Positions 1-11,412 of a stretch of DNA of 64,000 nucleotides are shown piece by piece (the first letter of the stretch is position 1; the number at the start of each line of letters is the position of its first letter). This DNA comes from Helicostylum pulchrum (Eukaryota > Mucoromycota > Mucoromycetes > Mucorales > Mucoraceae), in the NCBI GenBank assembly GCA_025677825.1, contig JAIXMO010000065.1, positions 1-64,000 of the forward strand, in the 5' to 3' direction. Both the position numbers and the translations under genes were made by a program. The notes under the pieces are model-generated. The model was given only the letters and a program-made list of their open reading frames with translations, ran no database searches and was not told the origin of the DNA.

Positions 1-1851
1 AAAGTACAGACATTAAAAGTAGATCACTCGTAAGTTTATTGATATGTAGAATTATCTTTAGTGCCTATCAGCAAATAATTAATATCCTACTTAGATTTAC
101 CACATTTGTAGAAAAGTACTTTAGAAGCGATTCGAATATTCTCTCTGACGATAAAGATAACGTGTTGAATAAGGATATCATGACCGAGATAGAAGCGATA
201 ATGAATATGAAGAGTCATAGTAAAGATATATTGGTATCCGCACAGCAGTCAGGTTACATCAAAGCGTTTATATTGATTTATATGATTTACCTGAAAAAGA
301 TTGTATCAAGCAAGTTGCTCGACGTCACAGGACATAATGCGGATATAAAAATTGGATATTCTATTACAATAGAAAATATGTTATTAAGAGATTTATTTGG
401 CACCAAAGAAGGTTTTGAGGATGTTATATATGCAAGTGGGCTACTAAGAAAAGATGACGCTCGTAAAAAGCTGAGAGTTATCACTCAGGGCGAAGGAATA
501 TTACCTGTAATTCAACAATGTTGGAAGCTTCAATTCCCGGTCAAATCATTCTTTGTGGTGGCGCATCTACACGAGGATTACATTCAACTAAATTTAAACC
601 AAGTAGTAGCCGAAGAAGAAGATCAAGAGGCATTTATCATCCAAGACGAAATAGTTCGTATTCCAAATGTATACACATCTCTGTGTTTAAATATGTGGAA
701 TAATATTGTAGAGGAAAACAGTTTAGTTCAAATGTGCGGTAAACATTTAAATAAGGAATTATTAGAGATATTTTCTGTACAAAACCAAATATGCTTTACA
801 AATAATCTGGCGAGATATTTATCTAATAACGTAAGAAATATAGTATTTTTCCCTCATTGTTAATATTACCCGATATTTTAACATGCATATTATATTTATA
901 GATTCTAAAAACGAATTCAATATTGCAAGACAATGAAAAAACAGTTATAAATATAAGCACTTCTTGCAGCTGCAGAGTTTTTTTAGCAGTCAATGATATA
1001 GTAGAAATTTGTTTCCGACCCGTTATACAGGACCTTATATCACTTGTTTCTTCCTCATTGATAAATAGAGAACTGTTTGGAAAATATAGACATATCCAAT
1101 ATATATTTCACTTGATATGCTTCAACTATAATCCACAGTTTCAATCTATCCTCATAAAAATACTAGAAGATGAAACAGATCAATTTATGTATGAGCAAGG
1201 AATGGACATACCTCATTATATTGTACCTAAATTATCCAATCAGCTTTTTCAACCTGTTCTTCGACAACGACCACTTTCATATAAAGGATTTCAAGTCGGT
1301 GTTTTACAACATATTTGTAGTGAAAATTATGGGTACGGATTTTATTTTCCAAGTGAATGTAAAGGTTTTAGTTATAAAAACAGTAGGTCAGATACAAAGA
1401 GTATTTCAATAGACAGAGAAACAGTATTTCCGATTTTAAAAAAAGGAGATAAAATAACTGGTAATCAGATCGATAGAGTATTTTATGTCAGTTCTCAAAC
1501 TACCACAACCGAAACGCCTTTTTGGATACGTAAGTATTTTAACAAGTATGCATAATTAATTTATAAACTTACACAAAAAAAATAAAAAAAATAGATTACT
1601 ATACCCTTAAAAATGCAGACGGTCTAAAGGTGGATGAAACAGTACCTTTAAAGGATATATCAGAAAAGATTACTACTTCCTATCTTGATACAAGTGATAT
1701 AAAAAAAGTTCAATATTTGCCGATTGTCATCTCTATAGTTTATAACGGGCATTCTTCGTCCTTTTCTTTGATCGTGAAAATCGTTGGTGGTGAATTGAAA
1801 AGTGATTCCTCTGTTACTGTTGGAGAACCAATGACTTTAACACGCGTTTAA
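1..1851 (+). CDS. Degenerate Hsp70/HSPA12-like protein, 3' part of gene
   Basis: The 5' end lies outside the window. Exons that keep one open frame are 1-29, 95-830, 902-1529 and 1595-1851 (stop TAA), each bounded by GT/AG. The order of segments resembles the fungal HSPA12-like branch of Hsp70. A GYSITI strand is followed by a helical segment. The place where Hsp70s carry a phosphate-binding DxGGGT loop reads FFVVAHLHEDYIQLNL. Then come a helical region (FRPVIQDLISLV) and a beta-rich C-terminus. The glycine-rich loops needed to bind ATP are not recognisable, so if expressed it is probably a pseudo-ATPase. The assignment is by pattern, not by strong motif. It could also be a gene in decay whose frame happens to be kept. 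Confidence 0.45.
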
Positions 1852-3080
1852 AAAAGAAACATTTTTCTTGTCTTTGGTATCGTAATAATGAAAAATATAA
1901 TTTTATAGCTAATAAAACGGATTGAATATTTAATATTCAATATGAAAGTACTTATTGATAACCGACAAAAAAATAAAACAAAGAACTTACTTTTTAACAA
2001 GTCAAGAAAGTTATAGAATAATGACGATATTTCTTGTTTATCAGAAAATGAGCGGGGTTTTTTTTATATAGTTTACCCCTTCTGAAATATAAACAGCAAA
2101 GGTTAAATATCAAGTAACCAGTTACCCATTGTAAGCAATCTTCCTAAGTTTCACTGTAAGCCTAATATAACTACATAAATCTCGGTAGCAGAAGTTCAGA
2201 CCATTCTACCTATTCTGGGTTTTGTCAAAAGAAAAAAACAACCATGCAGGATTTTTAGTAGTTTTTTTTTTATCATCAGTAAACTAGTCGAAATTAATAG
2301 AAAAAGCGACACAAAAAAAAATATATAAAATGTCGTCTAATGTTATGCCAATGTAAAATGCTTTAATAAATAAATCAGTTCTTTAGTATAAAATAAATAA
2401 ATCAGTTCTTTAGTATAAAAAAAAAATCGGTTCTCTTCCCTTTTATTTCGTTTTACGATTATTTAAGCGTAGGGTTTGGTTGTCGAGCTAAGGAGGGTCA
2501 GGAACCCCCTCCCAACACTTGGAATAGTCTTCAATAGAAAGGGAGAAAAGATTTTGGTAACAATGATAACGATGGATCAGTTCAACGTTTCGAAAGCTCC
2601 AGGATCATTTAGACAAACATCTGTAGAAGGAGCGCAGCAACGAATGTACTTGTCAAATAATCGTGTGTTGTCACTTTCGTACATATTCTTATTTTCATCT
2701 CACGACAATTGTGTTTTGAAGAAACTATCGTTTCTATATCAGTCAAAAATTATCAAAAGCCTTAGAGTGCATCTACTTTTAAACCTTCAACTTTTAGCTC
2801 CGATTTCCCCTTTTTTTTCTTATTGATAAAACACGATGGCAAACCTTTTTAAGCATAAAACAATCAAATAGAACTGTTTAAAGAGCATTATTAAAAGAAT
2901 TGCCCATTTTTTTTTTGCATATCACTTTCACTTCTTTCAAAAAGGTGAGTTGAAGTTTGAATATTTTAGCACTGTGGTTTACTTGGAGTGGATTTCAACC
3001 CCGATTTCCCTCTCTTTTATCATTTTTTTTTCTTTTTGATAAAACACGACGGCAAACCCTTTTAAGCATAAAACGATCAG
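1852..3080. other. Intergenic, AT-rich, no convincing gene
   Basis: This stretch is AT-rich with many A and T runs. Open frames such as 2476-2826 have no recognisable domain and no splice support. It holds a 27-base tandem duplication and a diverged direct repeat, listed separately. Confidence 0.6.
2366..2419. repeat. 27-base tandem duplication (two units)
   Basis: Two adjacent copies of a 27-base unit containing AAATCAGTTCTTTAGTATA, with the second copy starting near 2393. They look identical apart from the A-rich edges. This is probably a local replication slip. Confidence 0.8.
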
Positions 3081-3086
3081 ATGGAA
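2796..3086 (+). repeat. Diverged direct repeat, promoter-like
   Basis: The segment at about 2796-2873 recurs at about 2998-3086. Both have a CCGATTTCCC T-rich tract, then TTGATAAAACACGA, GGCAAACC and AAGCATAAAAC, with a few substitutions. The second copy ends at the ATG of the decayed gene at 3081, so the repeat may be a duplicated upstream region of that family. Confidence 0.65.
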
Positions 3087-4523
3087 TTGGTTATGAACGG
3101 TCCAAGTACCTCGCCGTACAACGATATCAAGGAAAATGTACTTGAATGGTTTCGGTCAGTACCAAAGTTCCAAAGAAACATTCCTACTTTACAGAACGAA
3201 CTTCGAACTGTGATCCTTCCTGCATCTATTGAAAACCATACGTTGAATGTTGAAGTTGATGATAGCGGGGCCATTACCAATCCTTTGTCTATCGAATGCA
3301 TTAGAAATAAGCTTATAAGATGAGATTTCCACTTTAAACGTGTAGGTAAGTCATTTACGCCAGAATGAAAAAAAAAACCAGATAATAGATTTATTTCCTT
3401 ATATAGAATCGAGATATCAATCCTCAAAAATGACCGTTTTAAAAAAGTGGAAGGTTTAAAAGTAGATGCACTTTAACGTAAAAGAATACTTGAAGCCAGT
3501 CGATTTCGAAGTTTTAAATGCTTGTTAACAAATTCACATCATTCTTAGTAAGGAACATTTGAACAAAAATGAAATGGAAGAAGTTATAGATCAACTCAAG
3601 TTATCAAGCAAAAACAAAGAGGTTAAAAATGCTTGCCATTTCTTCAAATCTTTTATGCCAATATGTACCCGATAATCAGAAGGAAGGTGAAGCCAACCTT
3701 GTTATTGAAAATTTACGTCCTTTCATGCGACATCGTATTTTTTCTGAATTGGATTCCATTAAATTCGAGTGGTAAATTACACAGTGTTCTATAATATAAT
3801 TATTGAAAAACGTCGTTTTTAATATAAAAAAAAAACGACCCAGCGGAAATAAAGAGCCCATCGAGCGAGTGCTGGAAGAAAAGATATTACATCTTGTTTC
3901 AGTTACTGGCAAGAAGAACGATAGGATTGGCGTTATTCAGGTTAACCTATAGAATGGTACAACCATCTGACCAACAGGTCATGATCCCTGACCTTGTACT
4001 TTTTCTGGAACCTTACTCAGCTATGAATAATGAATTATTCCTTGTAGAAGTCAAAAGAAAAGGTAACTATCAAAACAATCACTTGGAGGATGATCTCGTT
4101 AAACTGGGAAAGGAGATGCACACTGCTTTGAATAAATTGATATTGAAGAAGGTCAAGCATCCTGAAGTGGTCGGGCTGAAGGTTGGAGGTAAGAAACACC
4201 TATACAGGGACAATTATATTATAAATGCAATACGTGTTATTAAAGCTTCTTTACATAGACTGTAATGCAGTGTCGTACAAGATGAATCTGAAGCACGATA
4301 CCAAATGATTGAATTGAGTCGGTTTAATTTTCCACGAAACAATGTTGATGATGTATTGTTGATACCTGCTATTTTACCTAGATTAACTCAAATGAAAGAA
4401 ATCATTGAAAATACAATGAATAACTTATTTGAATCTATTAACGACAATCAGAAAAATGCGGATTTAATACCATACACTCGAGAAGCCTGCAAGACACCCA
4501 TGGCAATCTTACGAAATAACTAA
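3081..4523 (+). pseudogene. Decayed gene with an E-x-K nuclease-like segment
   Basis: Open pieces lie on one strand: 3081-3323 (80 aa, from ATG), about 3468-3765, 3894-4265 and 4305-4523. Stops and frame changes separate them, and no splice sites rejoin them all. The third piece has a hydrophobic strand ending in ELFLVEVKRKGN followed by a helix (DLVKLGKEMHTALNKL). This resembles the second half of a PD-(D/E)XK nuclease fold and a protein family common in Mucorales genomes. The last piece (PAILPRLTQMKEIIE) is the usual C-terminal helix of such proteins. The family name is from memory and no function is proposed. Confidence 0.5.
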
Positions 4524-4901
4524 CAGGCTCATATATCATCCGTACTTAAATCATATCAACACTTCATACCACATTCAGCTCGTATTCTTTTTTTTTTTCC
4601 AAAATAAGCTCATCAATTTACCTTTTGCTACAAAAATAAAAAAAGGACACGTTTATATTATTTCACTAAAGTAGTAATAGTGTTTGTTTAACAAAGAGCT
4701 AATTTTGCGACTTTTTTTTTTTTTTTTGTGTTGTGCACTGTACCACTATAAAAAAAATAAACTGGTCTCCTCTTTTTTTTTTTTTCTTCTTCTCTCTCTC
4801 TCTCTTTTATTTTTTATATCTTGTTCCTCTAGTTTTCTGTCCTCTCCTTTTTAGCCTTTATATATACCTATAACTACTATAAAAACTATACTAGATTCCC
4901 A
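4524..4901 (+). promoter_or_regulatory. Upstream region of the syntaxin gene
   Basis: T-rich tracts (around 4580, 4710 and 4770) and a (CT)n run near 4790-4806 are followed by a TATA-like stretch (TATATATACC, from about 4860) some 40 bases before the ATG. This is typical of promoters in this window. No specific factor site was recognised. Confidence 0.45.
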
Positions 4902-5302
4902 ATGAGTAATACCAGGTACACAATTAGTAGAGATCGAATGGCAGACCTTCGAGTAAGTTGAACCTTTTTCCCTTCAAAAAAGAGGCTAATTTTTTTCTTT
5001 TTATATTGCAGGGCGGCTCAGATAGGTACATAAAAAATAAAAAACAAAAATAGATAGCGTAATTTTCTTACAGATAAATTTATAGTACGGATGCATTTGG
5101 ACCGACAAGAACGACAGGAGAGACAACGAGCAGCCAAAGAAACCAAACAAGCAGTTATGAATCGAGACCTTCTACGTATGAAATGCAAGAAAGACAGACC
5201 AGTCAAAACGTAGTAGCATCTGCAGCCCATACAGATATTTTAACAACGGACGGTTACTTGGCCGAGGTAAGTAAGGGGGGAGGGGAGGAGGAGGAGGAGT
5301 CT

Positions 5303-5333
<31 letters not shown>

Positions 5334-6539
5334 TTAGTATTCTAATTCGTTATAATATAGGTTGGAGAGATTTCATCCTGTATAAAAGTGATTCATCAAA
5401 ATATTGACCTTATAAGTGAATTACATGACTCTTCACTTATCAGTATTAACGAACAACAATGGAAGAAAAATTCAAGCCAGCTTTCTCAATTTGTTAATGA
5501 AACGTCTAGTATGAATACAAATATTAAAAATAGAATTAAGGCTCTTGAGTCTAGTAATGCAAAACACCCCAACAATTCTGATTTAAAAATTAGAAGGGCA
5601 CAGGTACATCCTCTATCCTAGTATTTAACTTTTTTTTACTAACTTATTATATATAAGGCTGCTAGAGTAAAGAAAGAATTCATTTCTTGTATTCAAAGAT
5701 ATAAAGATGTTGAAGGTTCTTTTAATCAAAAGTTTCGTCAGCGTGTTGCTAGACAAATCAGAATTGGTAAATACATACGATATACTTTTTAAAAAAAGAC
5801 TCGCAGGCTAAATCTGTTAATTATAGTAAAGCAAGACGTGACCGAAGAAGAATTGGATGCTATTATTGACTCTGATCAACAGAACCAAATTTTTGCTCAA
5901 AGTGTACGTTTTAAAAAAATAAAACAAAATAATACATGCAGAAAAGTTGACGTTTTTATTGCCGTAATTAGCTAATGCAGAACAGTAGAACAGGTCAAGC
6001 AAAAGCAGTATTATCTGAAGTTCAAACCAGACATGACGACATTAAACGTATTCAAAAGACGATTTTGGTAAAATACACACATTAAATATACACACATAAA
6101 ATAAATAACAGTGATATATATAGGAATTGGCTCAATTGTTTGAAGACATGCAAATGATGGTAGAAGAACAAGGTGAAACGCTTGATCAAGTTGAACATCA
6201 CGCAGAAACTGTTGCAGTCGATATAGAAAAGGGTGGATCTCATATTAACAGAGCTATTATTATTGCAAAATCTACTCGTGCTGTACGTTATACATATGCA
6301 CATAACAATTGAATTGCCCTTTTTTACTCATTTTATTTACTTAGAAAAAATGGTGTTGTTTATTTATTACGATTATTCTTGCTGTTGTTATTGCTATTCT
6401 CGTTTGGTGGTTTGCATTTGGTCACCCTGTAAGTTTTTCTTTTTATTTATATGTGTTTATTATCAAGTATACAATCTTAATTTATATTCATTATTAGGGT
6501 GTTGGCGGTGGTAGTGGTGACAATGAACCTCAGCAATAA
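4902..6539 (+). CDS. SSO1: Syntaxin, plasma-membrane Qa-SNARE (Sso1/2-like)
   Basis: The t-SNARE pairs with SNAP-25-like and synaptobrevin partners to fuse secretory vesicles with the plasma membrane. There are ten exons: 4902-4952, 5012-5025, 5086-5266, 5361-5603, 5658-5766, 5827-5903, 5972-6067, 6124-6282, 6345-6428 and 6498-6539. All junctions keep frame. A variable Ser/Thr-rich N-terminus precedes a helical Habc region (ISSCIKVIHQNIDLISEL). The SNARE motif near the C-terminus runs from IKRIQKTILELAQLFEDMQ through the zero-layer glutamine in VEEQGETLDQ. Next comes one transmembrane segment (WCCLFITIILAVVIAILVWW) and a short tail ending DNEPQQ. Two adjacent cysteines at the membrane edge could be palmitoylated. 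The Sso assignment rests on the overall order; another Qa-SNARE is less likely. Confidence 0.9.
5302..5331. repeat. (AG)n microsatellite in a syntaxin intron
   Basis: About 15 AG units lie inside the intron between syntaxin exons 3 and 4, downstream of a purine-rich GGGGAGGAGG stretch. It is likely to vary in length between strains. Confidence 0.9.
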
Positions 6540-6834
6540 TGTTTACTGCTGTATTAATATGTGCACTTGAAAACAAAAACATCTACTCTTACTTATTTAC
6601 TTACTTATTTACTATTGCTATTATTATTATTATTATTATTATTACGACTTTAACTAAAAAAAAACCATTTTTTTTTTTAATAATGAGTGGGTTTTTTTTA
6701 TATATATAAAAATGAAGAAAAAAGAGAGAAAGAATAAATGTATACAAGCGAAAAAATGGCAAGAAAAAGAAAGATAATATAACAGTAAAATAAACAGAAA
6801 GGCGTGTGTGTGTGCGAGCGAGAAAGAATAAGCT

Positions 6835-8616
6835 TTAGGTATCTATAAGCATATCAACTGAATTGGGGGAATAGTCTTCAATTTCCCCAATATCAAAATC
6901 ATGAACTTCCATTACAGTCTTTCCTTCATCAGAGTTTGAGGATCTTCTACGTTGCATTAATACGACAGCTTTTGTATCAGAGAATTGTATTTTCCAAACA
7001 GTTTTAGCAGGTTGAGTAAAGTTACGAATAAGACGCCCTTGTTTGATATCCCATAATTTGATTCTACCATCATTACCAGCACTCACCATACGCCTATCAT
7101 CAAACTGTAAACAAGTGACTGAATTATCATGAGCCGAAATTTGTTGAATACATTCATAGTGTTGAAGATCCCATACACGTAAACAGCCATCTGAACCACC
7201 ACTGACAAGTGTTGAACCAGATAATTGAAGTTGCCCTACAAGTGATGTATGTCCATGCAGTGTAGCTAGACACTGCCCAGTTTCAGCTGACCAAACACGA
7301 ATATTGGAATCCAAAGAGCCTGTCACTACTTTATGCCCATCAAACGCAATTGCATAGATTTGTGTATAATGACCAGCTAGTACATGAAGACATCTACCTG
7401 TGCGTAAATCCCATACTCTTGCGGTTGAATCGTATGAACCAGATACAACAATATTACCACTAATTTCCATACATCGAACACTTGCTTGATGACCGAGTAA
7501 TACATGTAATAAAGCTCCTCTTTGAATATCCCATACTCTCATTGTTGTATCCCTTGATCCAGTCACAGCAATTCGCTTGTCTTTCATTCGAAGGCAACGT
7601 ACAGTTGAATTATGGCCACGCAATGTATGACGTAACTCACCCGTGTTGAGGTTCCAAACACGAACATCGCTATTTTACAATATAATTTAGTATATAATAT
7701 ATAAATATATATACTAGACAGCAATTTATAGGCTTGAATCTTACCGATCACATCCACCTGTAACGAGAATACGCTCAGGATCATGCTTTTCTCCACCCTT
7801 AAATTGCAAGGCCCAAACGCCACCTTCATGACCTTCCAAAGTCCGCACCTTTTCGGCGGTATTTGTATCAAATACTTCAATTCTATGATTATCACAACCG
7901 ACCACAATATATTTTTCATCATACTGTAAAGAAGTAACTAAACCATCACCAAAGCCATCTTCTACTACTTTTACTTTACCACCGTGAGCCCAAGCAGCAG
8001 CAATATTATATTTTCGCTTAAAGTATTCTCTGTAAGAAAAGTTTCGGCGTTGACTCGGTGGATCCAATAGTTCTCCGCCGCATATACTTGAATTACGTCG
8101 GCGATACTGATGCTTCATACAAAGAGATTTCCAAGTGGCTTCATCTTTTAATAAAGAGTTCCATAAAGTGGATACTGTAGCTGCTCTTGCTAAAGTCTTT
8201 GGGTCGTCAATAAATGTTAACACATGTAAAGATATCTCTATAGGTAGTTCTTTTAAAAAATCAATTTTCAACCTAGGTGCGATAAGGTTATTTAAATAAG
8301 TCAGCTGAGAGTTATCGCAACTGTTGATAATTTCATAGAGTAAAAATTGCTTTTGCTGCGATGAAAGTTGTTGAAACGATTGCTTTAATTGTCTTAGGTG
8401 ACTTAGTTGATCTTCATCAAAACTAAACTCTGAACCAAGGTTAGTTGATTCCGTAAAAGAAGTTCTTAATCTTTGACTTGGTCTATTTGAGTTATTGCTT
8501 TTGTCCGATTGACTCGCAAGCGGTGTACTATTGTGTGATGAAGAACTACTACTAGTATAGTTGAAATTAGGTGGGGTAGCAGGTGGTGAAATATCTTCTG
8601 GTGCACATATGTCCAT
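6835..8616 (-). CDS. F-box/WD40 protein, CDC4/FBXW7/Pop1-like SCF receptor
   Basis: This is a substrate receptor of an SCF ubiquitin ligase: the F-box binds Skp1 and the WD40 propeller binds phosphorylated substrates. Two exons, 8616-7745 and 7669-6835, join in frame to give 568 aa. Residues 1-70 are Ser/Thr-rich and disordered. Residues about 80-115 form a helical stretch (FQQLSSQQKQFLLYEII) at the place of the Cdc4 dimerisation domain. The F-box is at about 119-165 (FLKELPIEISLHVLTFI). The rest holds seven or so WD repeats with clear GH...WD pairs, such as LRTGRCLHVLAGH and VWDIQRG. The order D-domain, F-box, WD40 is that of Cdc4, Pop1 and FBXW7. It lies tail to tail with the syntaxin gene. 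Confidence 0.9.
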
Positions 8617-9322
8617 TTAATTTAATTTACTGGGGGGGGGGTGAAAAAAGTTATTACTAGTAGAAAAGAAACACACTTTTTTTTTTGTTTTTTTTTTATC
8701 ACAAAATGTGTGTGTGTATATATGTGTGTGTGTATGTTTTGGGTTAAATTGTGTGGTGTGATTAAAAATAAGCCACAATAGATTTATATTGGTCGAAAAA
8801 AAAGGAGCTTTTTTTTTTCTTTCCATTCCTTTTAAGAAAACTTTTTTATATATGATTAATAGTACTGATATAATACCAGTGTGTATCTACTATGTATTCG
8901 TATGCTTACACACACGCACATACGCACACGCACAAAAAGAAAGGAGACATTCTTTTTTTATTCTTGTTACTGCAATGATGCATCTTTCTTTATTCAATAA
9001 ACAGATTCCTTTTCTATATTTGGAACACTTTTAATGCGTGCAACCCTTTCCAGCTCCGTTCATTTGGCACTTCTTTAAGAAGAAAGAGTCTGGAATTATA
9101 TACATTTGATTGACGTAACACACGCAATAAAGTATGTAGTCGAACACTTTTTTTTTGTCTACCTGCATAAGGTCTCAAGTCAACAAACAAGATGTTGTCT
9201 AGAACTAACCACAAGAAGCGATTTTAGTATTGTAACACTAAACCTGCGACTGTTTATTTTATTCATAAATGGGCTTTCTTCAGTAACAAACTTTTTTTTT
9301 TTATATCTTTTTTCTTGCTTCA
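8617..9322. promoter_or_regulatory. Divergent upstream region, low-complexity
   Basis: This region separates the minus-strand F-box gene from the plus-strand amidase gene. It holds a run of nine or more G at 8631-8641, a TG microsatellite near 8706-8740, several T runs, and a CA/CG-rich ACACACGCACATACGC stretch near 8910. No coding exon was recognised. Confidence 0.5.
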
Positions 9323-10059
9323 ATGTTGAATACCAAAAAGTTTAACCTAACATATACTCGGTGTTACTGCGAAGAAAATATTTATCTCTTGTGTAAAGAG
9401 ATTAAAGAAAAGCAGAATGAAGCACTTGAACATTGCTCTGTAGTTTATATTAGTAACGAAGACAGAATGGTACCTTTATGGAAACAAAAAGCAGGAGTTG
9501 ATCAACAACCAGTGGTTTGGGTAAGGAGAAAAAGAAGAAGAAAAGAGGTAGCACGTAATTATTTAACAAAGTGATGTAAAAAGGATTATCATGTCATTTT
9601 ATATGTTGATGGAACTGCGGATAGTGAAGCCATGATATATGATTATGATACGACCCTTTCATTTCCTTGCACTGCCAAAGAGTATATTATGGAAACATTT
9701 AAACCTGAATACCAGTTGAAAAAGAAGTTTGACAGGTAATATACATGTGTGTGAGTATATGTAGTAACTGACACATGGGGGTTTTTAGATATTTTCGATT
9801 TGTTGAAGCAAAGGCATACTTGGAACAGTTTTCTTCTGATAGAAGTCACATGGTACGTATACACAAACAAATAGTTGTTGATTCGAGTAACTAACAACAA
9901 CAACAAAAGATGAAAAAGGACGGAACGTATTACGCTGAACCACCATTGTATCCACCAATCAAATCTAACCAAAACCCAAACAATTTGCTTGACTTTATTT
10001 CCATGAAAGAGAATGAATACGGTACAGTTTATTTAACAAGTGAGTTTTACTGTTTATAG
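9323..10059 (+). CDS. NTAQ1: Protein N-terminal glutamine amidohydrolase
   Basis: It deamidates N-terminal glutamine to glutamate, feeding proteins into the Arg/N-degron pathway. Exons are 9323-9520, 9584-9735, 9789-9852 and 9910-10059; all joins are in frame, giving 187 aa. The catalytic triad of the family is visible: Cys16 in CYCEENIYLLC, His69 in the WDYHV signature created by the first splice junction, and an Asp in YDYDT (86-88) followed by LSFP. The C-terminal part keeps YFRFVEAKAYLEQFSSDRSH and the PPLYPPI stretch. Human NTAQ1 is slightly longer (205 aa). Baker's yeast uses the unrelated Nta1, so this type is notable in a fungus. The last exon could be one intron shorter at its very end. 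Confidence 0.93.
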
Positions 10060-10252
10060 TTTATAAGGTATCACGAGAAAGAAGAAAAACGCCCCCTTTC
10101 CTTCATTTGTAACTATATTTTTTACTCCCTCTTTTTTTGTATTTTTTACTTTTTTTTTTTTTTTCTTTTTCCCCCTTTTTTCTCTTTCCCTCTTTCTTTT
10201 TGTTTTTTATATATGTGTGTATATAAACAATAAAGAAAGAAAAAAAAAAATT

Positions 10253-10545
10253 ATGCCAGCACGAAAAGCACAAAATATATCAGAAGCTAAATTAGCACGA
10301 TTATTACAGTATAACAAAAACTTGAAAGAACAGTTGGATATTCCAAGAATCACAGTATCCGAAGCATCTTCCAGGTAAAACAAGTAACAAGTAATAGTAA
10401 TAACTGTACTTACCCCTCGCATAGTTTAATAGATTATTGTAATGAAACAAAAGATCCTTTACTTCCTTCTATTTGGGGTCCTATAGACAAAAAAGAAGAT
10501 CCTTTTACACCTACTAATAGTGGAGGTTGTTGTAACATAATGTAA
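10253..10545 (+). CDS. STE18: Heterotrimeric G-protein gamma subunit
   Basis: Two exons, 10253-10374 and 10425-10545, encode 80 aa, close to the usual size for fungal G-gamma. A basic N-terminus leads into a coiled-coil helix (EAKLARLLQYNKNLKEQL) that pairs with G-beta. A second helix (SLIDYCNETKDPLLPSIWG) matches the conserved NPL/DPL region. The end GGCCNIM carries a CAAX box (CNIM) for farnesylation and an adjacent cysteine for palmitoylation, as in Ste18. It acts at the plasma membrane in pheromone or nutrient signalling. The gene ends 74 bases from the convergent glutaredoxin-like gene. Confidence 0.92.
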
Positions 10546-10619
10546 ACATATCTTTTTATTAAATATATCTCTTTCTTTTTCTCGGTTGATGAAATGGTTT
10601 ATTTTATTTTATTTACCCC

Positions 10620-10958
10620 TTAATATTTTGGGTTGATTTTTCCTGTTGCTTCATATAATTTAATTGCTTCTAATAAACTATCTTCTGGTACTCGATGCTG
10701 CATTAAGAATTTACCGTTCAAGTGTAATACTGGTACATCAAACATGTACTTGTCATGAAACTCTATCGGGCATTCTTCTTCATGAATATCCAATACTGTT
10801 AAACCAAACGGTGTCTATGCTTTATTTAGTTTTTTCTTTATCTCTTTTACACTCTATTTTACCTTCTTTTGAACTCGAAGAATAGCTTCTCTAGCATTCG
10901 TACATAATGAACACGTACTAGAAGAAAATAATGTAATAGCTGCTTTACGGGCTGACAT
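10620..10958 (-). CDS. Small glutaredoxin-like protein (DUF836 type)
   Basis: Exons 10958-10863 and 10814-10620 give 96 aa. The N-terminal strand ITLFSSSTCSLCTNA carries a CxxC redox motif (CSLC) followed by a helix. The middle keeps the thioredoxin-fold DVPVLHLNG with its cis-proline. The C-terminus is a helix (PEDSLLEAIKLYEATG). This matches the glutaredoxin-like DUF836 family (yeast YDR286C, human C5orf63). Many such proteins are mitochondrial, but no clear presequence is seen here. Confidence 0.88.
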
Positions 10959-11412
10959 GATGATACGAGAAAAATTTAAAAAAAGATCAAAGATACCCCC
11001 CCCCCCCAATTTTATTTGTTCTGCATTCAAAAAGGGACAGTCCTAAAACACCCTAAAAAAACGTGACTTTTTTTAAAGTGTAGACTGGAGGAGCTGTAAT
11101 GATACACACACATCACGCTTATCGCTTCCAAGGCTTAATTATGATTCGATTAACTCTTTTAAAGCAGTAAGACAGTGTAAGATGTTTCATATCTTCGAAA
11201 CCTCCAGTAATATGGCTATGTTTACACGCATACTTAATTGTTACATTGTTACAGTCTTCAGGACATAAAATAACATATATAAATAACCCCAAGTCTCTTA
11301 AATAAAATATATCTTTATCTTTTACAAATATAAAATAACGACTCTAAACTTTTATTCTTCCCATTTTAAACTAAGCCTCTCACTTTTTTTTTCTTCTTCT
11401 TTTATCAAAAAA
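10959..11412. promoter_or_regulatory. Divergent upstream region
   Basis: It separates the glutaredoxin-like gene (-) from the Bmt2 gene (+). It contains a run of nine or more C at 10998-11006 and a short pyrimidine-rich tract (TTTTTTTCTTCTTCTTTT) directly before the Bmt2 ATG. Nothing coding was seen. Confidence 0.5.

Noticed and set aside
5017..5230. Arg/Cys-rich minus-strand frame opposite syntaxin exon 3
   Set aside because: Shadow of the Ser/Thr/Arg-rich syntaxin N-terminus.
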